Of a stretch of 64,000 nucleotides of DNA, positions 35,730 to 44,196 are shown piece after piece. This stretch comes from Pelotomaculum schinkii. Lineage in GTDB: Bacteria; Bacillota; Desulfotomaculia; Desulfotomaculales; Pelotomaculaceae. Location: contig NZ_QFGA01000003.1 in the NCBI RefSeq assembly GCF_004369205.1, forward strand, positions 496,001-560,000, given 5' to 3'. Made by a program: the position numbers and the translations under genes. Below the pieces are notes generated by a model. The model did no database searches. It saw only the letters and a program-made list of their open reading frames with translations, and had not been told where the DNA came from. Each line of letters starts with the position of its first letter. Within the stretch, counting starts at the first letter, position 1.

Positions 35730-37885
35730 GTGAACAAAATAGACAGCAGGGACCTTTGGGCGGCAGAAGAGGTGGTTTTGAAAGGCCGGTTGAAAAAGCT
35801 AAAAATTTTAAAGAGACTTTAAAAAGGCTAATTAAATATTTAAAACCACATAGAATTAATTTAATTATCGTTTTGGTATTTGCAATTGCAAGTACAACAT
35901 TCACCATAGCCGCGCCTAAAGTAACCAGCAAAGCAATGAATAAATTGCAGGATGGTTATATGGCGAAGATGATGCTGCAGCAGATGTCTGAAGCTCAAAT
36001 TAAAGCAGTTGAACAGATAAATTATCAAGTGAATAATGTGCGGAAAGGGGATGATACGCTGCCGGCAGACCCTGAAACCATTAAGGCTGTCCAGGACTTT
36101 ATGAATCTTCCCATGCTCAATACGGTGACAGATGCGGATCAGAAGGCTGATATATGCCAGAAAATTATAGATCTGAGTAAAAGGATGCCGGATAGCGGAC
36201 AGAACGGACAGCCAAATATTAAATTGACGCAGGAACAAATTGATGGATCAATTAGGGCCATAAGGGAAACTAATGGTGGATATGATTTTCACTACATTGG
36301 TATAATTGCCTTAGTCCTATTGGGAATGTATTTGTTAAGCGCCGCTTTTAGCTTGATTATGGGACTTGTGATGTCAGGTGTCGCGCAGAAGACCGTACGT
36401 GACCTGCGCGCAGGAATAGACGATAAGCTTAACAGGTTGCCGCTGAAATATTTTGACATGCATCCGCATGGAGACATATTAAGCCGCGTTACCAATGATA
36501 TTGATACAATATCAACAACTTTGCAGCAAAGCTTGACCCAGATTATTACATCGGTCATTACAATACTCGGTTACATCGTTATGATGCTCACAATCAGCCC
36601 GTTACTTACTTTGATCATAGTTGCCACGCTTCCGTTATATATTTTGGCAACTGCCTTCATCGCCAGGAAGTCGCAAAAATACTTTGCAGCCCAGCAGAAA
36701 GAACTGGGTAAACTAAGCGGTCATGTTGAAGAAATGTATACCGGGCATAAAATAGTGAAAGCATTTGGACAAGAAAAGAATTCGATAGAAGAATTTGAAG
36801 CTATCAATAACAGGCTTAACAGTGCAGGGTGGAAAGCCCAATTTGTATCAGGCAGCATGTTCCCTCTGATGCATTTCATAAGCAATCTGGGGTATGTGTT
36901 TATCAGTATTGTTGGAGGCATTTGGATTACCAGGAATATACTCGGGTTGGGAGATATACTGGCATTTATTCAGTATTCAAGATCATTAACCATGCCGATT
37001 GTCCAAACAGCAAATATCGCCAATATTATTCAATCAACTATCGCCTGCGCGGAACGGGTATTTGAAGTGCTGGACGAACAAGAAGAAGTGCCCGACAGTC
37101 CCGCTGCAAAGGTTATCGAATTTCCAAAAGGCGGAGTTAAATTTGAACATGTGAGTTTCCGTTATAAAGAGGACGTACCGCTTATTGAGGACATGAACTT
37201 GGAGGTGAAAAGGGGCGATACTATTGCTATTGTAGGGCCGACCGGCGCGGGCAAAACCACACTTGTAAACCTTCTGATGCGATTCTACGAAATAAACGCC
37301 GGCAAGATCAGCATCGATGGTATTGACATAAAAGATATCGAGCGCAGTGAGCTGCGCAAGATGTTTGGCATGGTGCTGCAAGATACATGGCTGTTTAACG
37401 GGAGCATTAAGGATAATATAGCCTACGGAAAAGAAGGCGCTGCAATGGAGGAAATAGTACGCGCAGCTAAAGCCGCTCACGCAGACTACTTTATCAGAAC
37501 GCTGCCTGATGGCTACAATACGGTCCTTGATGAAGAAGCGACCAATATTTCTCAAGGACAGAAGCAGCTTCTTACCATAGCGCGGGCCATACTTGCAGAT
37601 CCTGCGATATTGATCCTTGATGAAGCGACCAGCAGCGTTGATACAAGGACAGAAGTGTTGATTCAAAGAGCCATGGCCAACCTTATGAAAGGCAGAACAA
37701 GTTTTGTCATTGCCCATAGACTGTCGACAATTCGTGACGCGGAACTCATTCTGGTTATGCATAAAGGTAGTATCATTGAAATGGGCGCCCATAGAGAGTT
37801 AATTGGCAAAGGCGGTTTTTATGCAGAGCTGTATAACAGCCAGTTTACCGGGGCAAACCTGAATGAAGCCGCAGGTAACATTTGA
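35726..37885 (+). CDS. ABC exporter half-transporter, catalytic subunit with large periplasmic-side insertion
   Basis: 719 residues. After a Pro/Gly/Arg-rich N-terminus and the first membrane helix (INLIIVLVFAIASTTFTIA) there is an insertion of about 130 hydrophilic residues before the second helix, as in the larger subunit of LmrCD-like exporters. Walker A GPTGAGKTTLV near residue 510, unusual signature ISQGQKQLL, and canonical Walker B ILDEATSSVD with catalytic Glu. Together with the preceding subunit exports drugs or lipids; the substrate is unknown. Confidence 0.93.
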   Translation: MSEQNRQQGPLGGRRGGFERPVEKAKNFKETLKRLIKYLKPHRINLIIVLVFAIASTTFTIAAPKVTSKAMNKLQDGYMAKMMLQQMSEAQIKAVEQINYQVNNVRKGDDTLPADPETIKAVQDFMNLPMLNTVTDADQKADICQKIIDLSKRMPDSGQNGQPNIKLTQEQIDGSIRAIRETNGGYDFHYIGIIALVLLGMYLLSAAFSLIMGLVMSGVAQKTVRDLRAGIDDKLNRLPLKYFDMHPHGDILSRVTNDIDTISTTLQQSLTQIITSVITILGYIVMMLTISPLLTLIIVATLPLYILATAFIARKSQKYFAAQQKELGKLSGHVEEMYTGHKIVKAFGQEKNSIEEFEAINNRLNSAGWKAQFVSGSMFPLMHFISNLGYVFISIVGGIWITRNILGLGDILAFIQYSRSLTMPIVQTANIANIIQSTIACAERVFEVLDEQEEVPDSPAAKVIEFPKGGVKFEHVSFRYKEDVPLIEDMNLEVKRGDTIAIVGPTGAGKTTLVNLLMRFYEINAGKISIDGIDIKDIERSELRKMFGMVLQDTWLFNGSIKDNIAYGKEGAAMEEIVRAAKAAHADYFIRTLPDGYNTVLDEEATNISQGQKQLLTIARAILADPAILILDEATSSVDTRTEVLIQRAMANLMKGRTSFVIAHRLSTIRDAELILVMHKGSIIEMGAHRELIGKGGFYAELYNSQFTGANLNEAAGNI

Positions 37886-37996
37886 TGTGTATGATATGAA
37901 CTGCTATTTATCAGGGAAACAAAGTAGGTGAGATGGAGAACTGTCCCTGTCTCACCTGCTGGAGTGGTCACGCTTTCGTTATTTTGGAATGAAACT

Positions 37997-38854
37997 TCAG
38001 TCTGCAGCTATTTTTTCGGGTATCAAGTTGGCAAAAAGGTTGCTCTCGTAATCTTCGATCCTGCCCGTATCGCAGAGTGTGGCCAGGTAGGGGTCAACCG
38101 GCATGCTTCCAAGGAAAGGGACTGAAAATTCCTCCGCGACTTCCTTACCGTGACTGCGGCCGAACAGCTGATATTCCTCACCACACTTGGGACAGATTGT
38201 ACTGCTCATATTTTCAATCAAACCCAGGAGGGGTATATTCATCTGTTTGGCCATTTTGACCGCCTTGTTGACGATCATGACTGCCAGTTCCTGCGGAGAG
38301 GTCACGACTATCAGCCCGTTTAGCGGAAGGGACTGCATCACTGTCAGGGGCACATCCCCGGTGCCGGGCGGCAGGTCGACAAAAAGATAATCCAGGTCGG
38401 TCCAAACAACATCCGTCCAGAATTGTTTGACAACCCCGGAAAGGATGGGCCCCCGCCAAATAACAGGGTCTTCTTCTTTCGGAAGCAGCAGGTTAATTGA
38501 CATCACCTTGATACCGGTCTTAGTTTCTGCGGGAAGTATTCCAAATTGAGTTCCTTCGGACTTCCCTTTGACGCCAAACATCCTGGGTACGCTGGGACCT
38601 GTAATATCGGCATCCATAATCCCGACTTCAAAGCCTTTTCTTCTAAAACCGCAGGCGAGCAGGGAAGACACTGATGATTTCCCAACGCCTCCTTTACCGC
38701 TCATAACTGCAATTACGTTTTTGACTGTGCTGAATTCGTTAACGGTAAGTTTTTCTATGCCGGTTTTGGAATTTTCAACTACCTGCTTGTCCGTCCCGCA
38801 GCTGCAGCCGGAACCTTTGTCAGAATCGCAACTGCAATTAGTATCATTTTCCAT
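37997..38854 (-). CDS. mrp: Mrp/NBP35-type Fe-S carrier ATPase
   Basis: About 285 residues. N-terminal Cys-rich segment (CSCDSDKGSGCSCG), then deviant Walker A MSGKGGVGKSSV near residue 50, DLPPGTGDVPLTV near 155, and the C-terminal CPKCGEEYQLFG (CxxC) that binds the bridging Fe-S cluster in dimers. Fe-S cluster assembly or transfer scaffold. GGGAGGG before the ATG at 38854 favours it over 38884. Last gene of the seven-gene minus-strand operon starting at 41990. Confidence 0.93.
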   Translation of the reverse strand: MENDTNCSCDSDKGSGCSCGTDKQVVENSKTGIEKLTVNEFSTVKNVIAVMSGKGGVGKSSVSSLLACGFRRKGFEVGIMDADITGPSVPRMFGVKGKSEGTQFGILPAETKTGIKVMSINLLLPKEEDPVIWRGPILSGVVKQFWTDVVWTDLDYLFVDLPPGTGDVPLTVMQSLPLNGLIVVTSPQELAVMIVNKAVKMAKQMNIPLLGLIENMSSTICPKCGEEYQLFGRSHGKEVAEEFSVPFLGSMPVDPYLATLCDTGRIEDYESNLFANLIPEKIAAD

Positions 38855-38871
38855 GATGGATTGCTCCCTCC

Positions 38872-39213
38872 CTAATGATCGCACAAGTTGGCGCCAGTCT
38901 TCAAAGTGCCGTTAAAGTATTCCTTGATGATATCTACCGGGTCATTTTCCGCGCCGGCGCCGGTGACCACTTTAATTCCGTTCTGGGCGAATAATTCCTG
39001 CGCTCGCATACCCATACCGCCGGCGATGACGAGGTTGACTCCTTTTTCCTTTAAAAGCCTGGGAAGCAAGCCGGGCTCGTGCGGTGGAGCAATCAAGGTA
39101 TCTTTCTTTAAAACTTCTCTGGTATTTTCATCAAAATCAAAAAAATAGAACTGCTGACAGTGTCCAAAATGCGCGCATAAACGGTCTCCTGCTATCGGCA
39201 TGGCAACTTTCAT
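38872..39213 (-). CDS. NifX/NifB-type cofactor-binding family protein
   Basis: 113 residues: MKVAMPIAGDRLCAHFGHCQ with the CAHFGHC motif, core LVIAGGMGMRAQELF, and a short tail ending CDH. Same family as the other three in the window. RBS AAGGAG. Lies between MinD-type and Mrp ATPase genes, fitting a role as cluster-binding partner. Confidence 0.92.
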   Translation of the reverse strand: MKVAMPIAGDRLCAHFGHCQQFYFFDFDENTREVLKKDTLIAPPHEPGLLPRLLKEKGVNLVIAGGMGMRAQELFAQNGIKVVTGAGAENDPVDIIKEYFNGTLKTGANLCDH

Positions 39214-40107
39214 CTAAAGACACTCCTTATTATTTATTTTTTTTATGATATTATCCCACGTTGCCCTGATATCCTGAGCAGCAGGCGAGTCGGGGATAGC
39301 TGCCACCGGCAGTTTTCTGACCTGGGCTAAGGTAACCGACCGGTCGTAGCGAATCCTGCCTGCTAACCGGACACCACCGGCTATGGCCTTTTTTTCTATT
39401 CCTTCGCTTATATTAAGATTAAGGTCAAACTTGTTAATGCAAAGGTAAGCAGGTATATTGAAATGACGTACCAGCTCTATGACTCGCTCCAGGTCGTGCT
39501 GGCCGGACACGCTTGGTTCAGTAACAATCAGCACGGCGTCGGCTCCTGTAACCGAGGCGATAACGGGACAGCCGATACCGGGTGGCCCGTCTACAAGAAC
39601 ATAGGCCGATTTTTCCTTTTCGGCAATCATTTTGGCTTGACTGCGTACCAGGCTCACCATTTTACCTGAATTTTCCTCGGCAATCCCAAGCCTGGCATGG
39701 ACCATGGGCCCATAGCGGGTATCAGAAATAAACCACTGTCCGTTTACAGACGGCTTATAATCAATTGCCTTTTCCGGGCAAAAATAACTGCATACGCCGC
39801 AACCTTCACAGGCTATGGAATCTATGGTGTAAACCGGCGGCTTGCTCTCATCCTTGATCACTGCCCCGAAACGGCAGAGTTGAAAACATTTTCCACAGGA
39901 GATACACTTTTCTGTTTGGATTGAGGCGGTTTTACCTCCGCTAAATGCAGCAGAGTGCTTGATTATTGGTTCAAGAACCAGGTGCAGGTCTGCCGCGTCT
40001 ACATCGCAATCCGCCAGTACCGGTCTTTCAGCCAATGCCGCCAGGGAAGCTACCAGGCTTGTCTTACCGGTGCCGCCCTTGCCGCTGATGACTACAAGCT
40101 CTTTCAA
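39214..40107 (-). CDS. MinD-superfamily ATPase with inserted ferredoxin domain (P-loop Fe-S protein) 1
   Basis: 297 residues. Deviant Walker A ISGKGGTGKTSL at the N-terminus, then a two-cluster ferredoxin domain inserted at about residues 63-110 (CISCGKCFQLC and CEGCGVCSYFCP), then VLVDGPPGIGCPV and VTEPSVSGQHDL switch motifs. TTG start with GGAGGCGATAGG upstream, overlapping the stop of the preceding paralogue. These paired MinD-ferredoxin ATPases are common in anaerobes beside NifX/DUF5320 genes; their function is not established. Confidence 0.92.
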   Translation of the reverse strand: MKELVVISGKGGTGKTSLVASLAALAERPVLADCDVDAADLHLVLEPIIKHSAAFSGGKTASIQTEKCISCGKCFQLCRFGAVIKDESKPPVYTIDSIACEGCGVCSYFCPEKAIDYKPSVNGQWFISDTRYGPMVHARLGIAEENSGKMVSLVRSQAKMIAEKEKSAYVLVDGPPGIGCPVIASVTGADAVLIVTEPSVSGQHDLERVIELVRHFNIPAYLCINKFDLNLNISEGIEKKAIAGGVRLAGRIRYDRSVTLAQVRKLPVAAIPDSPAAQDIRATWDNIIKKINNKECL

Positions 40108-40967
40108 CCTATCGCCTCCCTCTCCACGGAGGCCAGAAGCTGCTGCATGGTTTCTTTGTAGCCAGGTACGGCATAATAGGCTAATTCACCAACAGAGTAG
40201 GCTTCAGCCACCTTGCGTTCATCAGGAATTTCAGCCAAAATCCGCACTCCTCTTTCTCTGCAGAAACCATGGGCCAGGTGGTTGTATTCCGGATCCGATC
40301 TGTTTAAAACCACCGCGCCGGGGATCCCGAGTTCGCGCAGCATGTCAAGAGCAAGGCCCAGATCGTTAAGCCCGAAAGGAGTCGGCTCGGTTACCAACAG
40401 CACGTAGTCAACTCCTCTGACCGCTGCAATGACCGGGCAGGAAGTCCCTGGGGGGGCGTCGACTACGATCAGGTTGCCATGTTGCCCTGCCTTGCGGACG
40501 GCCTTGATCAGCGGCGGGCTCATGGCTTCCCCGATATTGAGCCTGCCGTGTATAAAGGAAACCCTGCCGGCGTTACCCTCTTCAATCATGCCTATGGGAC
40601 GCTCTTTTTCGGTTATGGCGCCGGCAGGGCAGACCAGTGAACAACCCCCGCAGCCGTGACACATATTGTCAAAGGTCAGGACTGTGTTACTGATTTTTAC
40701 GATGGCGCTGTACTGGCATATTTCCCCGCAGGCGCCGCATATCATGCACTTTTCTTCGTCTACTGCCGGAACGGGGATGCCGACCGGAAAGATACGGTTA
40801 ATACGGGGTTTTAAAAAGAGGTGTCCGTTTGGCTCTTCCACATCGCAATCCATGTATGCTGCTTTATGCCCTGCTTCTACCGCCGCGCAGGCAAGGTTTG
40901 CGGAAACAGTGGTCTTGCCCGTCCCGCCTTTGCCGCTGGCAACTGCGATGGTTAGATTTGTCGCCAT
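40104..40967 (-). CDS. MinD-superfamily ATPase with inserted ferredoxin domain 2
   Basis: 287 residues, paralogue of the next gene in the operon. Walker A ASGKGGTGKTTV near residue 11, ferredoxin insertion CMICGACGEICQ and CHGCGGCSLVCP at about 73-112, then VVDAPPGTSCPV and VTEPTPFGLNDL. RBS GGGAGG. Overlaps the paralogue by 4 nt. The two probably form a heterodimer that couples ATP hydrolysis to Fe-S cluster or electron handling; this is inferred. Confidence 0.92.
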   Translation of the reverse strand: MATNLTIAVASGKGGTGKTTVSANLACAAVEAGHKAAYMDCDVEEPNGHLFLKPRINRIFPVGIPVPAVDEEKCMICGACGEICQYSAIVKISNTVLTFDNMCHGCGGCSLVCPAGAITEKERPIGMIEEGNAGRVSFIHGRLNIGEAMSPPLIKAVRKAGQHGNLIVVDAPPGTSCPVIAAVRGVDYVLLVTEPTPFGLNDLGLALDMLRELGIPGAVVLNRSDPEYNHLAHGFCRERGVRILAEIPDERKVAEAYSVGELAYYAVPGYKETMQQLLASVEREAIG

Positions 40968-40995
40968 GTTTTACCTCCCTGACGTGTGACCCGGT

Positions 40996-41325
40996 TCACA
41001 CTTGTTTTTCTAGTTCCTGAATCTGCTTTTTTGCTTGCTCGAGAGCTTTTTCCAGATAACCGACCTGCTCTCTTAGGTCCTCCAGACTCGCTTCACTCTT
41101 TTCTGTTGGAGCGTACACCGCTCCGGCAAGGGTCCTGCCCTGAGTCCACCTGGCCCAGCGGGGTAGTCCGGTGGCGTAGTAACAATTCCTCCAGCCCCGC
41201 CTGCGGCCCATACCCGTCCTTCGATCAGTTTCACTATCTTGATGAAGGTAGCCTATGCAGTAGCCGCGTCCCCATCCAGTCATCGGTCCGGCGGCTTGCG
41301 GGCCCATTCCGTTAAATCCTGGCAT
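40996..41325 (-). CDS. DUF5320-like Gly/Arg-rich protein with C-terminal coiled coil
   Basis: About 109 residues. Starts MPGFNGMGPQAAGPMTGWGRGYC, the pattern of DUF5320 proteins, with a Gly/Arg/Trp-rich middle and a C-terminal heptad region (LEDLREQVGYLEKALEQAK). AAGGAGG precedes the ATG at 41325. Such proteins consistently accompany NifX and MinD-ferredoxin ATPase genes; the function is unknown. Confidence 0.85.
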   Translation of the reverse strand: MPGFNGMGPQAAGPMTGWGRGYCIGYLHQDSETDRRTGMGRRRGWRNCYYATGLPRWARWTQGRTLAGAVYAPTEKSEASLEDLREQVGYLEKALEQAKKQIQELEKQV

Positions 41326-41374
41326 AGCTGTAAGCCTCCTTATTTTTGATTTTAAATGCATGTGGTTTGAAATA

Positions 41375-41581
41375 TCAGCTTTGACGGGGTCCCCGGCCTC
41401 TTCCTTGACCTCTTCCCTGCCCCTGCGCGCCGCCTGAACCTTGACCCTGACCTTGCCGTTGACCCTGACCTTGCCGTTGACCCTGACCTTGCCCCTGTCC
41501 TTGACCGGTCCTACATGGGCCTCTACGCCTGCCGCCGGCCGGGCCCCTGCCGTCCGGGCCGGTTCCATCTCCTCTGGGCAT
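41375..41581 (-). CDS. Low-complexity Gly-Gln-Arg repeat protein with DUF5320-like start
   Basis: 68 residues. Opens MPRGDGTGPDGRGPAGGRR, like DUF5320 proteins, then becomes almost pure GQ/RQ/GR repeat encoded by an 18-bp tandem DNA repeat (41441-41494). Strong AAAGGAGG ribosome-binding site, so translation is likely. Possibly a DUF5320 paralogue whose body was replaced by repeat expansion; very basic and probably disordered. Confidence 0.7.
   Translation of the reverse strand: MPRGDGTGPDGRGPAGGRRRGPCRTGQGQGQGQGQRQGQGQRQGQGQGSGGAQGQGRGQGRGRGPRQS
41441..41494. repeat. 18-bp tandem repeat, about three copies
   Basis: Unit TTGACCCTGACCTTGCCG on the plus strand, within the Gly-Gln repeat gene; 18 bp keeps the frame, so copy number can change without breaking the protein. 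Confidence 0.85.
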
Positions 41582-41627
41582 ATTGGTACCTCCTTTCCAT
41601 GCTTTACTAATGGGCTGTCCCTGACTC

Positions 41628-41990
41628 TTATACCCAGTGGCTGTCTACATTTGCATCTGACGCCTTACTTAATTTACCCTTCTTAAACTGTTCCAGCACT
41701 TCTGCAACTGTGCCGTCAGTTCCATAGTAAACCTTAATGCCAGCGGCCATCAGAGTCCGGAAAGCTTTCGGGCCGCAGTTTCCGGTAATAAGAGCGCTTA
41801 CCTCCTGGCGGCTAACCTGCTCTGCGGCTTGGATACCGGCGCCCTGGTTTGCGTTAAGGTTTTGCTCGTTACTCACAGCCTTATAATCACCGGTATTTGT
41901 ATCAATTACCACAAACCAACCAGCACGTCCAAACCGGGGGTCGACCTTGCTTTCCAGTGTTTTCCCTTGAGATGTAACGGCAATTTTCAA
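41628..41990 (-). CDS. NifX/NifB-type cofactor-binding family protein
   Basis: 121 residues from TTG at 41990 (AAAGGGTG lies 6 nt upstream), giving the family start MKIAVTSQGKTLESKVDPRFGRA; GTG at 41999 is possible. Core VSALITGNCGPKAF. First gene of the operon that continues with the Gly-Gln protein, DUF5320, two MinD-ferredoxin ATPases, another NifX-type protein and Mrp. Promoter at 42065-42094. Confidence 0.92.
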   Translation of the reverse strand: MKIAVTSQGKTLESKVDPRFGRAGWFVVIDTNTGDYKAVSNEQNLNANQGAGIQAAEQVSRQEVSALITGNCGPKAFRTLMAAGIKVYYGTDGTVAEVLEQFKKGKLSKASDANVDSHWV

Positions 41991-42041
41991 GATTGTCACC
42001 CTTTCTGGTTTTTCCCTTGATTATTAGCATTTTTTTGTATT

Positions 42042-42094
42042 ATTATGAACATGGTTTCATAATAATTATACTGATCGTAATGAGCATATGTCAA
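42042..42094 (-). promoter_or_regulatory. NifX-type promoter and dyad operator, copy A
   Basis: Minus strand: TTGACA (42089-42094), 18-bp spacer, TATAAT (42065-42070). Dyads: ATAATAATTAT at 42059-42069 over the -10 and ATTATGAA-N6-TTCATAAT at 42042-42063 over the likely start site. Placement predicts repression. Drives the seven-gene operon. Confidence 0.85.
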
Positions 42095-42129
42095 TAATAA
42101 ATGAAAATATTTTACTACTTGCAGAAAAA

Positions 42130-42165
42130 AACAACCAGGGTATTTTAAGACCCGGTTGTTTTTTT
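42130..42165. terminator. Terminator, probably bidirectional
   Basis: AACAACCAGGG and CCCGGTTGTT stem (one mismatch), T-runs on both strands, between the ferredoxin gene and the NifX operon promoter. Confidence 0.75.
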
Positions 42166-42231
42166 GTAAAGAATGTTGCTGAATGGAAGGCTACAATTAT
42201 TTTACATAGCTCACCCATCTTGGGCGCATAC

Positions 42232-42262
42232 AAAAACTGGGGCTGATTTAAAACCCCCGGTT
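42232..42262 (-). terminator. Terminator after the ferredoxin gene
   Basis: Minus strand: AACCGGGGG...CCCCAGTT followed by TTTG, about 25 nt after the ferredoxin stop. Confidence 0.65.
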
Positions 42263-42285
42263 GTTAAGATTGGAGAACAGCATTT

Positions 42286-42612
42286 TTATGTATTTACAGC
42301 CAGTTTCTTTATTGGCAGTTCATTCTCCAGTTCATTTTGCAGTTCGTTTTCCATAAAATTGTTATCTGCCTCCGTTGTGGGAGACAGGACCGGCTGGATT
42401 GCTCCATACGGGCAAAATGCAGCGCATCTACCGCAATCGATACATCTGTCCGTAATTATATATTGCGTTTCACCCTCGATGATCGCCCCTGCCGGGCAAA
42501 CCAAACCAGTGCCACATTGAATTCTGCATGTATGTCCGTCACAGCCGGGTGTAATTGGACAGCCTTTCGAACAAGTACCACATTTAACACATTTACTCGT
42601 AATAACATACAT
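42286..42612 (-). CDS. Two-[4Fe-4S] ferredoxin with extended first cluster loop
   Basis: 108 residues. First cluster motif CVKCGTCSKGCP, then an insertion PGCDGHTCRIQCGTGLVCPAG that adds three cysteines, second motif CIDCGRCAAFCPYGAI, and a Glu/Asn-rich C-terminal tail. AAAGGAGG precedes the ATG at 42612. Low-potential electron carrier, perhaps serving the adjacent NifX/MinD system. Promoter copy B lies about 290 nt upstream. Confidence 0.9.
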   Translation of the reverse strand: MYVITSKCVKCGTCSKGCPITPGCDGHTCRIQCGTGLVCPAGAIIEGETQYIITDRCIDCGRCAAFCPYGAIQPVLSPTTEADNNFMENELQNELENELPIKKLAVNT

Positions 42613-42878
42613 AGCATAATTACCTCCTTTCATTTTTTTGAATTTTTTAATAATCATAGTAATATATAAAGTACTATTATAGACTATAGTATATAGCTAA
42701 AAAAAATTACACTTCCTATCGAATTGGCCTTTTGACATTGGTGCTTTGTTCCAGGGTACTCTCATCAATAGGGTAACATGAATGCGGGCTAGCCAGTTGA
42801 AGCATGTCAACAACAGAGTATTGGATATGAGCTAATGACCGATTTGGTAACAATTTCGCTTGTTAACGCGCACATTAT

Positions 42879-42929
42879 TATGAGCATAATTTCATAATAA
42901 TTATACTCACCCTGATGAACGTATGTCAA
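42879..42929 (-). promoter_or_regulatory. NifX-type promoter and dyad operator, copy B
   Basis: Minus strand: TTGACA (42924-42929), 18-bp spacer, TATAAT (42900-42905), dyad ATAATAATTAT at 42894-42904 and ATTATGAG-N6-TTCATAAT next to it. Nearly the same sequence as copy A over more than 50 bp. The next gene in this direction is the ferredoxin; otherwise 42613-43004 holds no gene. Confidence 0.8.
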
Positions 42930-43004
42930 TAATAATTAGAAAGAAATCTGGAAGGGGACTGTTTTTTAGAGCGGTTTTAATAACCCGTATTTACGAAATA
43001 CGGG

Positions 43005-44066
43005 TTATGTTAGAGCCTGAATAATACCCAGGATTAACTCCAACAGGATCAGAAGGATAATGACGAGTTCCAGTACCTCCGAGCGCTGGTTGACGGTACG
43101 GTTGCTGAGCATGGTATAGGTCTGGTTGATAATGTTAATTTTCCTGTCGATGCTTTCAGCCCAGCTTCTGGTACGCAGGATGGACAGGGCCGTCCCGTAA
43201 ATACGGGCATAAAACACGTCCTCGGTAACTTTCAAAGAGTTGTCTATCCGCTCGGTTATCTCGGTGATGTCGGCGATTAACTCCATCAGCTGGTTCATGA
43301 TGCGCCGGTAGTGACCCAGGCGACGGAAGCTGCCGACCCTTTCCGCCTCTTCTATGGCGTCGTACATTGTGGACAGCTCTCCTGTTAGCAAGCTGTCGTA
43401 ATACCTTAACTCCAACAGCTGGGAGTTGGCAAATTCAAGAAGATCGGGGATATCGGCGCTGCCGCTGGGGTCGTAAACCAGGGCAGAGTCCCAGGTTATA
43501 ATGGTGTGGTCATCAGGGGTATAAGAAAAAGAATTGCGCAAGGTTTCCCGCCGCACCTGTTCGCTCACCGGTTCCTGTTCGGCAAGCAATAGCGGAATAG
43601 GATCCCAGTTCTGATCCCACTCCCGGAAATAATATACGGTGAAGTCCTCTACAAAACCGCTGTATACTTCCTTAACCAAGGCCTCCGCAAGAATTTTTCT
43701 CATTTTGTCAAGTTGCTGAATGAACACTGTTTCAATGCCTTCGTCATTGTAAAGGATGGTGGCCAGTTCCACTGCGTTCTGATAAGCGGCGCCTTCCAGC
43801 AGGGGAATACGCATAATGATGGCGATAACACCCAGGTCATAAACCTTACCGGTAAATGATACATTAAGACTGCGGCCGCCGGCTGCCACCGTGTCTTCCC
43901 CCAGTTCCACCGCGATGGGGGGGTTTTTAAACTGGATGGACTTGGGCCTGATCCGAGAGAGCCTCATCCGTGCGGCCTGTCTTTGGGCAAGGATTTTTTC
44001 TACCTGCTCCAGCCTGATTTCTTCCGCTATGTCAAACAGCCGGTACACCCAAATTGAGTTTTTCAA
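43005..44066 (-). CDS. DUF155 / RMD1-YagE family membrane-anchored protein
   Basis: 353 residues. The C-terminal third is characteristic: VTEDVFYARIYGTALSILRTRSWAESIDRKINII, then NRTVNQRSEVLELVIILLILLELILGII as a single C-terminal membrane anchor. The large N-terminal part is soluble. RMD1-family proteins are membrane-associated with poorly known roles. TTG start with AAAGGGATC upstream. A stem-loop at 42981-43008 overlaps its stop codon. Confidence 0.85.
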   Translation of the reverse strand: MKNSIWVYRLFDIAEEIRLEQVEKILAQRQAARMRLSRIRPKSIQFKNPPIAVELGEDTVAAGGRSLNVSFTGKVYDLGVIAIIMRIPLLEGAAYQNAVELATILYNDEGIETVFIQQLDKMRKILAEALVKEVYSGFVEDFTVYYFREWDQNWDPIPLLLAEQEPVSEQVRRETLRNSFSYTPDDHTIITWDSALVYDPSGSADIPDLLEFANSQLLELRYYDSLLTGELSTMYDAIEEAERVGSFRRLGHYRRIMNQLMELIADITEITERIDNSLKVTEDVFYARIYGTALSILRTRSWAESIDRKINIINQTYTMLSNRTVNQRSEVLELVIILLILLELILGIIQALT

Positions 44067-44108
44067 GGCGATCCCTTTCGTATAAGATATTTAATTCTAC
44101 CCCAAAAT

Positions 44109-44190
44109 TGTGGTGCGAATTCATTCGCATAAATGCAACACTAGCAGCAACAAGTCCTGGCGCTAACGTATCGTTTGCGATTGAAATAGG
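44109..44190. repeat. Degenerate copy of a small palindromic repeat family
   Basis: TGGTGCGAATTCATTCGCA followed by GCAACAAGTCCTGGCGCTA and GCGATTGAAATAGGACC matches the reverse of the 89-bp element at 58124-58212 with gaps, so the two are related MITE-like repeats. Confidence 0.55.
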
Positions 44191-44196
44191 ACCTCG

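Noticed and set aside
37034-37792. 252-codon frame antisense to the ABC exporter
   Set aside because: Shadow of the ATPase-domain coding sequence; no independent evidence.
37925-37965. GTAGGTGAGAT...CTCACCTGC stem between the ABC exporter and mrp genes as a regulatory RNA
   Set aside because: Best explained as a simple convergent-gene hairpin or dispersed repeat; no T-run and no other structure.
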